64,000 bases of DNA from Elysia chlorotica (Eukaryota > Mollusca > Gastropoda > Plakobranchidae): assembly GCA_003991915.1 (NCBI GenBank), contig RQTK01000013.1:365323-429322 (forward strand), in the 5' to 3' direction. Shown here piece by piece: positions 25,500 through 53,899 of the stretch; within the stretch, counting starts at the first letter, position 1, and each line of letters opens with the position of its first letter. The notes beneath the pieces were generated by a model, which was given only the letters and a program-made list of their open reading frames with translations, was not told the origin of the DNA and did no database searches. Both the position numbers and the translations under genes were made by a program.

Positions 25500-27900
25500 G
25501 GTATTGTATACAAAATAATTTGTAAAAACCATTATACTCTGAGAAAAAAATGTCTCTGGCGTGCTACCCTTAAATCCATTGTTATCATATCCATATCAGA
25601 GAACCCCAAATAACATTGGTTGTAATTGAAACTACCCGAGCCGGGCATACTTGCGACCCTCTTTCTAAAACAAAACTTTCAATGCATAATTTTTTTACAA
25701 AGTATATTAAATTATATCTGCTTTACATTGTAAAATCATAATTTATGTTAAAATCAGTTGTAAAATAATTTGACTGGAAAAACTACTGCATGACAGAGAA
25801 TACCCAAGTATTTAGTTCAATCACAAATCTTCTAGGCCATTTGTTACTCTAAAGGGACTCATCCTTAGCACTTAAAATGGTGATGAAAATCAAGGTGATT
25901 GCTTGTCATTCCATTTTGAAAATTTCGAAACATCTGTTGCACTAAAAAAGTAGATATTTCAAAATGGAATATCTTTTTAGAATAAACTGGTTGAATTGAT
26001 GATTTCCCTTGTGAAAGGTAAAAATAAATTTGTTTAGTGATTAATATGCATAGTCCTTTTCACCTTATAACTATTGCTTGAAAATGAAAAATCCAGATAG
26101 TTTTTTGAAAATTCTATCATTATTTTGTGTAAAAGTTATCCCAAATAGATGAAAATTGTTATATGCCGGCATATCTACCATTATGTTTCACAGCAAAACA
26201 AGCCTAAATGGGAATGGATTCCAAGAATGTGTTACCTCTTTTACACATTTAAAGCACCAAGCACATAAAGTAGTTGTATAGGGTAAAAAAAAATTTAAGT
26301 CGAATTTTCATTTAAAAACAAAACATATTGCATTTACACTATATGTATATCCCTGTTATCCTGGCAAACTATAGGAATATTTAGGCAATAATAATGTCTT
26401 TACATTAAAGACAAAAATCTTTCAACGAAATAATGTTTGCTCTATGACACATTAGTAGCTCTGCATCTCCATCATACAACCTTTTAGAGAGTGAGGTTTT
26501 AGACAGAAAGTCTATTAATATGCGAAAAAAATTGCAAATCTCAAGTCATTTCCAAACCGAAAGAAATTTTAATTGTTTAAAAGCTACTTAATAGGGTAAA
26601 AAAGATTGCCACAAAGGTATATGTCTTCATATATTGTATTCACAACCATAGAGGGAATCACAGAGGGTTGGGGATAAACAACGAGTAATAAATAATCATC
26701 TCCCACTACAGGAATACAGCTACACTTTGACTGGTACTCTGTTAGTCAGATAGATGATGGGCCCCAGATCACAGAGTCAAGCAGGTGGAATGGATTTTAC
26801 AGGATAAGGGGGAAAATTATCAAACTATATAGCCTTCCTAAAGATTGGAATTATTTTTCATATCATTAAAAAATCACATTGTTCCTAAAGCCTCAACAAG
26901 CCTGTATTCACGATTTTTGTGAAAAATCTTCTCCAATTAGGATAATTTAACCATTTTAAAGAATCATATTCATGTGTTCCTGCTCCATATTTAAAAAAAT
27001 AAACTATGATAAAATAAAGATTTGACAGTACAGTAAAACAATCCTATAGAACAATAAGGCAACATGATAGACCTCATATTACAATAAACTAGCTAACTGG
27101 AGCTACTTGAGTTCATATAACCGTTACACAGGAGAATTGCTGACTAGCTAGCACAAATTTAATTCACATACAAAATGTCTTCTAGCTACATTGAGTGACA
27201 TGTATAAAAGTTTTCAACTACACCAGAAAGAGCATACAAAGTAGGGCCTACTTTTTAAATGCATTTCTCTCACTCACTTATACAAACATATCCAGACTTG
27301 AATCAAAGTCAGGCCAGAAATAGAGTAAAAGTTGTATGCCCTTTGTTGTAACATAAGTTCAAATGATATTACATAAAAACAACTGTGGACTATTTACAAG
27401 GGATCTAACATTGCCAGTTCTAAAGTAAACATATAACATATGTGTATAAAAACCTAGAGGCATTTCCTGTTTGATTGCGTATATATTATGACCTAGAATA
27501 TTAATATCATGGCTCATTCTGTGTATCAAAAACTTCTGTATAGTTTTGTTCACAGGACATAAACTTCAACAGAAAAATAGAATGATAAAAACAGACATAA
27601 TAAAATTGTATACAAACTGCACATTTCTTATGAATACATGATACAAAGATGGGTTATATTAAATACCTATGATAACAGTATTATTGTGAAAAATAGTGTG
27701 TTCGCAATGGCTAATAAATAAAGAAGAATTGATAAAATCGTTGTTTTGCAACTGTTTCATCACAATTTATCATTTCCAAATTGTGTATAAGATAAAATAA
27801 CGAAGGCTGTGGATGTTTTACTTTTAAGCTCTATAGGCCTAAAATTGCTAATTGAATATTGCCTTTATCTACGGGTTGGAGACAGCAGTAAATGCCCCTT
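25500..27900. other. AT-rich intergenic sequence between convergent genes
   Basis: No supported gene. It separates the 3' end of the plus-strand microprotein gene from the 3' end of the minus-strand syd-1 gene and probably includes syd-1 3' UTR at its right side. Confidence 0.5.
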
Positions 27901-27996
27901 ATATTTAAAATTAAAAAAAATTTATTATGTTTTCCCTCTGCATGTAACATTTGCACTTTTTGCCTTATTTTTACAATTTTGTTAATCATTTCCCTT

Positions 27997-28002
27997 TTTA
28001 TT
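27997..28002 (-). terminator. Candidate polyadenylation signal for syd-1
   Basis: AATAAA on the minus strand about 120 nt after the syd-1 stop codon. A second copy lies near 27918. Which is used cannot be told from sequence. Confidence 0.3.
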
Positions 28003-28119
28003 CAAATTCTTATGCAGAAACATGGTAGCTCAGTAACTAAATGTTTTTCATTGCAATATTGTAAACTAGTGTATAAATAACCTGAAACAATATTATTTAG
28101 GACTAGAAAGCAGCTGCTA

Positions 28120-43194
<15,075 letters not shown>

Positions 43195-43200
43195 CTGAGG

Positions 43201-44590
43201 AAAAACGGTAAATTCCGTTAGTTTGTATGCAAGTAGTGACGTGTCAGTTTCTGATATTTTGTGGAATAATAAACGACGTACAAAAAGTAGTTATTTCTCC
43301 TTTTTTTCCCTCGCTACCACGACATTCTTCTAAAACCAATGGTTTACCTTTACCTTTGACAGTAATAATGTTAATGCCTTCTGCTGTAAGAAAGACAGGG
43401 AAAAGACACCGAGCCTCAAGTAATGAATCTCCCCTTGTAACTATATTTTTGCACAAGAACTATCTTTTGAAAGTCGGAAGGTAGCTTAAATCAAGTCATA
43501 TTTTTACTCCCTTCTTTTGCTGTTAAATGTCGTCTTCTAGCTATAATTATTATTATTTCCAATGATGCTAGTCCCAAAGCAAATAACACGGAAACACAAC
43601 TATCATGTTCCGTTTGAGTTCAGTGTAAAAGGACAATATGTTGGTTATTTTCATAGTCCAAATGAACTGCACCGTTCCTTTTATGTTGTAAAGAATAGAG
43701 ACACACGAGTTTGCATTTATATTTCATCGATCCGGTTATCTCACACAGGTTGTTTAACAAAGAGGTTTTGCAGTATTAGGCATTGATATTTCGTAATGTA
43801 GACAAGGAGAACAGCTGGTGATCCGGAGCAACAGATGTTCACCAAGTGAACGAAGCTAGAGATAACTACTTTAGTAAGCTGTCCTTCAAAATATTCATAG
43901 GATCACAACTGGTTGGGATAAACAGCATTTATTGATCAAGCGATTTACTAGCATGCTCGTCGACAGCTTCATTCTTATAAAAACATCGCACTGAGTTCGC
44001 GCTAGCTGCTTTATCCTATTGATATGCCGTGGGCTTTCCATGCATCAAGGGTTTTTAAAAATTATCGTGCAACATGAAAATGTATTCAAAAGAATACATG
44101 ATTATGTCTATCGCGATTTGCTGCTTAAAATAAAGTAGAGCAGCGAATGGTATATTACGAGCTTAAGGCGAGTCGTAGCCAATCGAGAACACAACGCTTT
44201 GATATAAATGCAAATATACAATGTATACTCTTGGTAGTTTTCCTGGCCCGCTTCGAGACTATTTATTATGGATGAGTTTTTACTCGGGGGAACCGGCTCT
44301 AGCGCAGACCCTTCAGATCTTGACAAAAAACGTCAGCCTAGAGTTGGACACGTTTGTATGGTATTCGGTTGGATTTTAAGAGGAGAGTAGAAATATGATA
44401 ATATTTTCAAACGTTTTTTTTTTAGTTTTTACTTTTTTTGGCTTGGGGGGGGGGAGGGGGGGAACGACTCCCTTAAAAATTAATTATAATGTACAGAAGG
44501 AAAGCAAACAAAACCAGGCGATCATGGAACTTCATATAAGCGAGTGTGCAGATTTAGCCTTCCAATAATATGTTTTTTATACAATAATAT
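43201..44590. other. Upstream intron of syd-1, no recognised exon
   Basis: Because the 43194 exon starts at an acceptor, sequence to its right is intron until an earlier exon is met. No convincing exon was found here. A G-rich tract lies at 44447-44463. Confidence 0.55.
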
Positions 44591-44591
44591 T

Positions 44592-45063
44592 TTCTACGAC
44601 TAGGCTATACTCCAATCCATAAATCAATCTTTACGTCCATAGATCTTAATGGTATGAATGTAAATAATCGGGAACTAAAGCAAAGCTAGACACCACCTAT
44701 CATACGAGGGTTTCTCCAGTTTGCTGAGATGTTAAAGTTTTTCATGCTCGTCTTGTTGGAACCACATTATTATGAGCCCTTCGTGGTTCATGGTTTATTG
44801 CTTCTATCTAAGTATTATCTGCATAGCTTCTACGACTAGGCTATACTCCAATCCATAAATCAATCTTTACGTCCATAGATCTTAATGGTATGAATGTAAA
44901 TAATCGGGAACTAAAGCAAAGCTAGACACCACCTATCATACGAGGGTTTCTCCAGTTTGCTGAGATGTTAAAGTTTTTCATGCTCGTCTTGTAGGAACCA
45001 CATTATTATGAGCCCTTCGTGGTTCATGGTTTATTGCTTCTATCTAAGTATTATCTGCATAGC
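44592..45063. repeat. Perfect-type tandem duplication, 236-bp unit
   Basis: Units 44592-44827 and 44828-45063, beginning ttctacgactaggctatact, are identical except for about one base (gtcttgttgg versus gtcttgtagg). The third occurrence of ttc at 45064 marks the end, next to a CT array. The high identity means a recent duplication. Confidence 0.97.
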
Positions 45064-45070
45064 TTCAGCT

Positions 45071-45186
<116 letters not shown>

Positions 45187-45439
45187 ATTAACCCCTAGTA
45201 AAAATGAGCTCGGTAAAATTAATAAACAAATTGAGAAAATCGTACATGAAGTAAAAACCAAAAACAACAATGAACCAATGAAAGAACACGGCAGACATAA
45301 TAAATTGGTTCCGCATCATTGACAACAAAAACTGTCAAACAATGATATGCTTTGACATAATTATGCGACTTTTACATCCCCATATCAACCAAACTCCTAC
45401 AAAAAGCGCTTGAATTTGCATCAAACATTAAAAAAAAAT

Positions 45440-45908
45440 AAAAGAAGACATCCGAATTATTATGCACATCAGAAAAACAACTTTATTTTAAGTCGAACAA
45501 CCATGATGCAAGAAGAGCCCAAATTCGATGTGACCACGGGAAACGTCGACGGTGCAGAAAGAATTACAACACCTTAATATCAATGTTGGGCTATACAGAG
45601 ACGACTGGCTCGCCGAAACCAATATGAAGCCCAGAAATGTCGAAAAAACAAAACAAGAAAATGAATAAAGTATAACCGCCGAAGCAAAAAAAAAAGTAGT
45701 GGACTTTCTTGACACAACTCTCGACCTCAACACAAGAATATACAAAACATTTAAAAAAACACACATCACCATCCACTGTATATTGTGGATGGTGCTGTTT
45801 ATTGTTAGAAAAACACCTACCCTATTCCCGTTATATCAAATTACAATACTGAAGTATCCGGAAACTCGCCGCAATATTGCGTTAGACAAGTACATTTATT
45901 CGGAATGA
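45440..45908 (+). pseudogene. Decayed reverse-transcriptase fragment
   Basis: Plus-strand frames contain pieces in the right order for a retroelement reverse transcriptase found in many marine invertebrates: FDVTTGNVDGAE, then GLYRDDWLAE with the catalytic YRDD, then VDFLDTTLDLNTRIYK. Frameshifts and stops separate them, so it is a dead remnant. The clade (Penelope-like, non-LTR or other) cannot be fixed from this piece. Confidence 0.7.
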
Positions 45909-46929
45909 AAATTTGTACACTCCCGAAGGGCTGTTTGTGCTTGTGCGAACTTCATATCCTGTGGTTCCACCTACATGGGAATGTTTTTCACACTCTCTTA
46001 ATTTGTTGACAATGACACGGTGGCCACAGTAGCCATTGTCTCTTCGCATATCTATTTTACCTAGAACGATGTTCTTGTCTTCATACGGGGAATATAATGC
46101 GTTAATTCAAAATGTGCACTGATATTAGACATTACCAATGCTGATTGTCAAACAACAGTAATTTTTTATCCTTGTTTGAAAAAAAAACGAAGAGATAAAC
46201 CAGCCTTTGAAGTTTCTAATAAATAAGGAGAACAAGCGCAGTGTAAAACGCGATTACTCGTATTTATCGAGACTGGTACATTTCCCAGTGAAGGGGAACG
46301 TTATTAAATTATTGCTTTAAAGCGTGGAGAAGTTACAGTCGAGTTGCTGTTCATATTACAAAAGGTATAAGCATTCATGATATCGGTGAAATAAATCTAT
46401 AAAGCAGTTTATTGGCGAAACCAGGCCTAATTAGGTTTTGGAAGGCGTTGAAAGTAAAGAGGCATTTGGACTGTATAAAGCTGCTGCATTTGAAAATTGA
46501 ATATGATCTGTCCAGGAGGAAAAAATGTCAAAATGTGGTTCCTCCCACAGGATATGAAGTTAACTCTATAACCTGTGGTTCCTTTAGCTTTTATAAGCTT
46601 AGCTTGCACATTCATATTTCATGTGTAAACCGAACGATGTCTCTCCACATCGAACACTCCTTATACTATTTCCAATTGTTTTTAAGTGTTTTCATTAGTG
46701 GATTTAAAATAAATGTCAGTAGCATTACTCCATTATAGTCTTTTATGGACTTTTACTGTATTTCTCGTGTTTAAATTACTACATTAATGGCAAAGTCTGA
46801 AAAGTACAATTAAGTGGACCAGTTTTAGCTACTTCTTGCTAAATGTTTACTACATGAAATTTTAGAACAGGATCGTGAAGAACACAATTTAATTCACTGT
46901 CAGATTTCACCATCAATAAAATGGCTCTT

Positions 46930-47165
46930 AAATTGAGCTGAGGTAGAACATCGGCTTCCAACTTTGGAGGTCCATGGTTCGAGTCCTGGCGATTCCATTC
47001 CCTACTGGTTGGGTCGGTATCAGTTTAATGTGACAAGTTGAGACATGGGTCATGGTATCCCCACCCTGTCTCGTGTGTGGCAACACATAAAAACGTCAGT
47101 CTTGGGACCATTCCACAATTATAGTCTATATAGTGCTGACATTGGACATTAAACCGCCTCAACAG
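46930..47165 (+). repeat. tRNA-derived SINE, nearly complete
   Basis: A tRNA-like head with B box ggttcgagtcc at about 46976 is followed by a body with ggtatccccaccctgtctcg and a 3' end near gacattaaaccgcctcaaca. The body matches the SINE fragment at 36776-36940. Confidence 0.75.
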
Positions 47166-47169
47166 TAAA

Positions 47170-48625
47170 ATATCAAAAAGGTTTTGATTTCATGAACTTA
47201 TAACTGTCACAATCGTTGAAGCCTTTAAGAGCACCCGCCTATTTTCAGTTGAACCGCCAACGATAAGAATTAACAAAAGTAGCAATTTTATTGTCTTTGG
47301 TGAAGCATCTAAAGCCGAGAGAGGTGAGTGTTAATATTTCCGCATTAGGAATCGATATGTCCGTGTAATTCAGAAGGGTCTCATCGACTACCTAGCCAAG
47401 CTGAATGTTTGAGCATCGAGTCTATTATAATACCACATAAATAAACTGCTATTGGTACACACAGTACAATAAACGCAATGTGAAAACTGTCGTTCCATCA
47501 CACAATTATCATTTTTCAACATACAGTCTATAAATGTACCCTAGCTAAGCCTGGTAAAACCAGGTCTGATTCGAAGAGCAGTTGAAGAGTTGGGGTGGTA
47601 GGTTTCACAGTGGAAAAGCAAGACCAATCTAAAATATTATTATGGCTTAAACACATTAATATAGTTTTAATAAAAGGATATATATATAACGAATTATATT
47701 AAGATTGATCGACACATAGATATATAGACTTACAAATGGTAGTTAGTATCTGGACATAAGAATAAAAGAATGTATGGATAAATTAGATTAATCGACAGAT
47801 AGATTGATAGACTGACAAAAAATTGAGTGACAATAAATTTCAACATAATAATAATAAAAGAATGACTTATACATTGGTAAGCTGATAGATATTTTACGAG
47901 AATGATAAAAAATAATGTTAACATTGATTCGTTAAAAAATAATGATCTAAGTCCTATCTTTAAGTTCACGCCCAATTAACGACAAATTGTAGATCGATTT
48001 AGTTTTTAACCTTAAAGTGAAATTGTAGTTGATCATCCCTAATCATCCCTAATCATGTGACGATAATCGATAATCAAAATTGGTTCAGACTGCAAGGATA
48101 TCCACCAAGATCGAGATTATACTCTTGATGCAACCGTCTTGTGAACATAATATTAACTTATGATCGTTTTTAGCTTTCGCTAATCATTCGTTTGGTATTA
48201 ATGTCTCATAATGATTCCTTTTACACTTCACTCATAAAATCCACCCGTTTTAAAGGTCATTCTTATCAATATGATAGATTAATTTGCTTTCCCTAGCCAG
48301 GCCAAGGTATAAATCGATCGATCTAGCGTTAGGAGGCTAAATAGGTAAATTGTAGGCGCAAGACTTAAAACGTTAGGGAGAAGTATGATCGTAAATAGGT
48401 AGTCCTATGAAGTGACTCGTAAATACACGATCATGCAGTGAAGTCAAATCCTTTCATGGTGTATATGAAATCAAACTGTGTTGTGTTTTTTGTTTTTTTT
48501 TGCTGTTTTTCTACAAATGTCAAATTTACTGACTAAATTATTTTTCTCAAATAATTGATCATACAGTGGGACTTCAAACACAACATTTATTAAAAAGAAT
48601 ATTTCCTACCTTCTCTTCCTCTGGG
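47170..48625. other. AT-rich sequence without recognised genes
   Basis: Only short frames and no family similarity. It may be intronic to syd-1 or intergenic. Confidence 0.4.
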
Positions 48626-48628
48626 TAT

Positions 48629-48630
<2 letters not shown>

Positions 48631-48712
<82 letters not shown>

Positions 48713-48742
48713 TTAGAGAATGAGACAAAGAAATAAGGAGAC

Positions 48743-48794
<52 letters not shown>
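48631..48794 (+). repeat. (ATCT)n and (AG)n microsatellites
   Basis: About 83 bp of ATCT tetranucleotides (48631-48713) and about 50 bp of AG (48745-48794). Confidence 0.97.
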
Positions 48795-48799
<5 letters not shown>

Positions 48800-49218
48800 T
48801 TGCAAACTTTTTATATAATATATTCACACTTTTCTAGTTCGGATTATGGTTTGAATTTATTTGAAATCAATAAGATGTCATTTCACGCCATCCATTATCT
48901 TTCAGAACATATGAATGTCTTGATATTCTGTCCAACAAATAGAGACATTACAAAGAAAAGGTTTCTTAACTCGACGACAATCATGTTTGTCGATGTAAAC
49001 ATAAAGAGCAGGTGTACCTGTCGATAGGACAGACATTCCATAGTCGTGTTTATCGGGTCGGGTAGACCATTGTGTGTGCACGTGCGAGCTATTGGTCGAG
49101 TGAGTCACGACTAATGGAGTTTTTTCAAAGAGGACTCACCGAAGTGAAAGCGACAAGCGAATGATGAAGTCATGGGAGCCAAAAAATTCAGCCCACTGAA
49201 TCGAGAGAGCCAGTTCAG

Positions 49219-50217
49219 TTAAAGCTCCCCCGATGGCAAAGGGTGGTAGTGGGGAAACTACATTATTGGAGTAAGGTTAGAATCGATTCGCCAGATACTT
49301 TACGCATAAACGATTACTTCTACGGGTAAATGAATCATAATCAGATTAAGTACGTTATTAATTAATTCATACTAAAAATCGGTTTTATTAGTGAGATGTG
49401 GGAAACATACAGGGTTGGAGGGTAGTTGTGTTGTGTGAATCGAAGATACAAAAACAGGAAGTGTTAGCGAGAAGATCATTGAGTGACGCATGCCGCCGGT
49501 GACAAAGATGGATGTGCGGGGCGCAGTAGCGACAGTGAGCTCATGTCAACTTCAGTGACAAGTCAGGATCGAAATCAAAATATCACACGTTCTTAGCTTC
49601 CTCGTGGTCTTGTGTAGGTACAGAGCCTGCAGTTTATTCATAGAACCCTTCATTCCACCCCCCCCCCCCCCTTTTTTTTTGAAACCCCGATAGTTCAATC
49701 GGTTAGGGCTCAAAAGAGAAAAAGGGGGATTCGAAATTTGAACCTCAACCGGTACTCCTGTATCCCTACAGGATTCTTTCGGAAACCTTGGAGACATGTT
49801 AAGGATTCCTGTTAACTTGCCTTATCTCTTCATGTATGTAAGTTTCACCTTGTCTGCTATTCGTCTTCAATATCTTGCCCGTAGTTTTTTTTCCTTTTTC
49901 CTTGATCTTTGTTTTCAGTATCTCCTTTTCGGATTTTTCTCAGGGATTATCGATGCCTAATCATTTTTTGTCAACATTTCACTTGAGCTGAACTAAACAA
50001 TTTGTGTAACCTGTCTGTGTAGTTAGTGCTCTTGTCGTTTGTGCATTCTTACCTTGTATAGAACATCTAAAACACTCTGAAAAAAAGGAGGAGTAAAATT
50101 TTGTAGAAAATGAACAAAGATAAATAGCTCGATACATATTGTATATGCTATTGAATGTGTGTTTAAGAGGGGGCGAGATAGATAGATAGATATATAGATA
50201 AAGAGAGAGAGAGAGGG

Positions 50218-50273
<56 letters not shown>

Positions 50274-51545
50274 CAAAAAACAATCAGCAATGTTCTAGTT
50301 AATAAGAGGATACAGTTCTTTGAGAGGATTTAAGAATACATTATCGACTATCGACATATTTTTTCCCTTTTCAAAATTGCGTGATATATCAGCTCAATTC
50401 ACCAAGTTTTCAAAAGGGGTCAGAACACGATGAACCCTTTGTGTTACTATCTAATAAGAAAATTAAAATGACTTTCTTAGATTGCCTCTTGGTAAGTCAA
50501 ATAGTGGTCGACTTTATTCTCCAGATTAATTGCGCGATTTTTATCTATGTTGCACATCAAAGGGTTCATGATGCCGCACTCACAATAGATTGAAATTCAA
50601 TAATAAACAGAATTTGACATTGTTATAAAATTATTGGCAATAGGGTCGAGAGCCGAAACACGAAAAAAATGATAGGAAACGCATGTTTCCCTATACTAGT
50701 TCACCGGTGGCGCTGGTGGGTGGACTGATAAACTTGGTGTGAAATAATTAGCATTGTAGTCTTGATATTTCTCGATGGTACCGAGAAATCAGAGCTAGGT
50801 TATTTGATTGATATGTAATTTTAAGAACAATTCAACTATCCAAGTCTCAGGAATTAAAAATGGCACAAGATGTTATTCATATGTTTTAGTGTTTCGAAAT
50901 TATCATTGATAAAGTATTTAGTTTTCCTACAAAAATAAGTATTAGATCTAAATGAAGGTGATAACAAGCTAAAAACATTTTCCCCCTTTATCAACGGATA
51001 AAAATTAATAGATTGATTTAAAAAAAAAAACTTTATTTAAAGGGGTTTACTTCCTTATTCTGTTAATCTGTGTTAGTTATAATAGAGATAGTTTGATCAC
51101 CATAAAAAGGACAGCACTGTGTACAAAAGGTGATTTAAGTAACAACAAAATAATTTCCATAACCTCTACCATATATCTACAAAATCAAAATACGGTCTGT
51201 TCCCTCCAAAACGTTCCTGAGATTCATGCGCGACAAGGGCAAGAGGAAGCATTACGCGACGATTATGACCTTTATATTTTTTTCACTCTTGATTCAACGA
51301 AACAACGAAGAAAACAAAAAGCCACAACACAACCGATTACGTGCGTGTTTCTTCATCCTGGGATTTCTTGCCGTGAACTAGAAAGTCAAATCATTGTCCT
51401 AGAATTGTTTAAACATATTATTAAACCATTATGCAGAAAAGGATCTTGTTAGTACTGGTCATGGGGAGAAGCAATACGCAGTTATAATAATTCTAAACAA
51501 AACAAAAAACCACATAGATCTTCAAGACATAACTTAAAAACAAAT
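49219..51545. repeat. Large tandem duplication, unit 1 (about 2.33 kb)
   Basis: Starts at ttaaagctcccccgatggca. The same order of landmarks recurs with a 2326-bp offset: a C-run, a GA array, gacagcactgtgtacaaaag and aacgttcctgagattcatgc. Differences are scattered substitutions and indels. No coding function recognised; the longest frame (51093-51452, plus) is frameshifted in the second unit, which argues against a gene. Confidence 0.93.
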
Positions 51546-52534
51546 TAAAGCTCCCCCGATGGCAAAGGGTGGTAGTGGGGCAAACTACATTATTGGAGTA
51601 AGGTTAGAATCGATTCGCCAGATACTTTACGCATAAACGATTACTTCTACGGGTAAATGAATCATAATCAGATTAAGTACGTTATTAATTAATTCATACT
51701 AAAATCGGTTTTATTAGTGAGATGTGGGAAACATACAGGGTTGGAGGGCAGTTATGTTGTGTGAATCGAAGATACAAAAACAGGAAGTGTTAGGGAGAAG
51801 ATCATTGAGTGACGCATGCCGCCGGTGACAAAGATGGATGTGTGGGGCGCAGTAGCGACAGTGAGCTCATGTCAACTTCAGTGACAAGTCCGGATCGAAA
51901 TCAAAATATCACACGTTCTTAGCTTCCTCATGGCCTTGTGTAGGTACAGTTTTTTCATAGACCCCTTCATTCCACCTGCACCCCCCCCCCCCTTTTTCTG
52001 AAACCCCGATTGTTCAATCGGTTAGGGCTCAAAAGTGAAAACGGGGGATTCGAAGTTTGAACCTCAACCGGTACTCCTGTATCCCTACAGGATTCTTTCG
52101 GAAACCTTGGAGACATGTTAAGGATTCCTGTTTACTTCCCTTATCTCTTCATGTATGTAAGTTTCACCTTGTCTGCTATTCGTCTTCAATATCGTAGTTT
52201 TTTTTCCCTCTTTCCTTGATCTTTGTTTTTAGTATCTCCTTTTTGAATTTTACTCAGGGATTATAGATGACTTTAAAAGTATTATCAGTCATTTGAATAT
52301 GCGATGCCTAATCATTATTTGTCAAAATTTCACTTGAGCGGAACTAAACGATGTGTGTAACCTGTCTATATAGTTAGTGCTCTTGTCTTTTGTGCATTCT
52401 TATCTTGTATAATACATCTAAAACACTCTGAAAAGAAAAGGAGGAGTAAATCTTTGTTGAAAATGAACACAGATAGATAGCTCGATACATATTGTATATG
52501 CCATTGAATGTGTGTGTAAGAGGGGGCGAGATAG

Positions 52535-52586
<52 letters not shown>

Positions 52587-53895
52587 TGGTCAGACATAAA
52601 GCAATAAGCAATGTTCTAGTTAATAAGAGGATAAAGTTCTTTGAGAGGATTTAAGAATACATTATCGACTATCGACATATTTTTTCCCTTTTCAAAGTTG
52701 CGTGATACATCAGCTCAATTCACCAAGTTTTCAAAAGGGGTCAGAACAAGAATAACTTTTTGTGTTACTAATAAGAAAATTAAAATGACTTTCTTAGACT
52801 GCCTCTTGGTAAGTCAATTAGTGGTCGACCTTATTCTTCAGATTAATTGCGCGTTTTTTTATATCTATGTTTCACATCAAAGGTTTCATGATGCCCCACT
52901 CGCAATAGATTGAAATTCAATAATAAACATAAATAATTTGACATTGTTATAAAATTATTGGCAATAACGTCGAGAGTCGAAACACGAAAAAAAAAAGGAT
53001 TGGAAACGCCTGTTTTCCTATACTAGTTCACTGGTGGCGCTGGTGTGTGGACTGATAAACTTAGTGTGAAATAATTAACATTTTAGCTTGGCTTTAAGTA
53101 AATCCGCCAGTCTTGAGATTTCTCAATGGTACCGAGAAATCAAAGCTAGGTTATTTGATTGATATGTACTTTTAAGAACAATTCAATTATTCAAGTCTCA
53201 GGAATTACAAACGGCACAAGATGTTATTAATATGTTTTAGTGTTTCGAAACTATCATTGAAAAAGTATTTAGTTTTCCTACAAAAACAAGTATTAGATCT
53301 AAATCTAGGTTACAACAAGATAAAAACAGTTTCCCCCTTTATCAACGAATATCTATTGATTCTGAATTGTGCGTATTTTATTTATAGGGGTTTACTTCCT
53401 TGTTCTGTGAATATTTGTTTGTTATAATAGAGATAGTTTAATCACCATAAAAAGGACAGCACTGTGTACAAAAGGTGATTTAAGTAACAAAAATAGTAAT
53501 TTCCATAACCTCTACCATATCTCTACAAAATCAAAATACGTTTACAAAGTCTGTTCCCTTCAAAACGTTCCTGAGATTCATGCGTGACAAAGGCAAGAGG
53601 AAGCATTACGCGGCGATTATGACCTTTATATTTTTTTCACTCTTGATTCAACGAAACAACGAAGATAAAAAAAAGCCACAACACAACCGATTACGTGCGT
53701 GTTTCTTCATCCTGGGATTTCTTGCCGTGAATTAGAAAGTCAAATCATTGTCCGAGAATTGTTTAAACATATTATTAAACCATTATGCAGAAAAGGATGT
53801 TGTTAGTATTGGTCATGGGGAGAAGCAATACGCGGTTTTAATAAGCCTAAACAAAAAAAACCACATAGATCTTCAAGACATAATTTAAAAACTAA
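51546..53895. repeat. Large tandem duplication, unit 2 (about 2.33 kb)
   Basis: Second unit of the 49219-51545 duplication, same orientation, ending near atttaaaaactaataagg. The GA arrays inside differ in length (50202-50268 versus 52540-52582). Confidence 0.93.
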
Positions 53896-53899
53896 TAAG

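Noticed and set aside
44108..44326. Candidate syd-1 5' exon (SALEPVPPSKNSSIINSLEA)
   Set aside because: Looks protein-like and follows a pyrimidine-rich tract, but has no ATG, only a weak donor and no matching phase with the 43194 exon.
48631..48713. CRISPR-like regular array
   Set aside because: Tetranucleotide microsatellite without spacers, in an animal genome.
49138..49220. Candidate first coding exon of syd-1 ending at a strong donor
   Set aside because: Its ATG frame leaves in phase 1 whereas the next known exon needs phase 0; at most an untranslated exon.
51093..51452. 119-aa plus-strand frame in the 2.33-kb duplication
   Set aside because: Frameshifted in the second unit and no recognised similarity.
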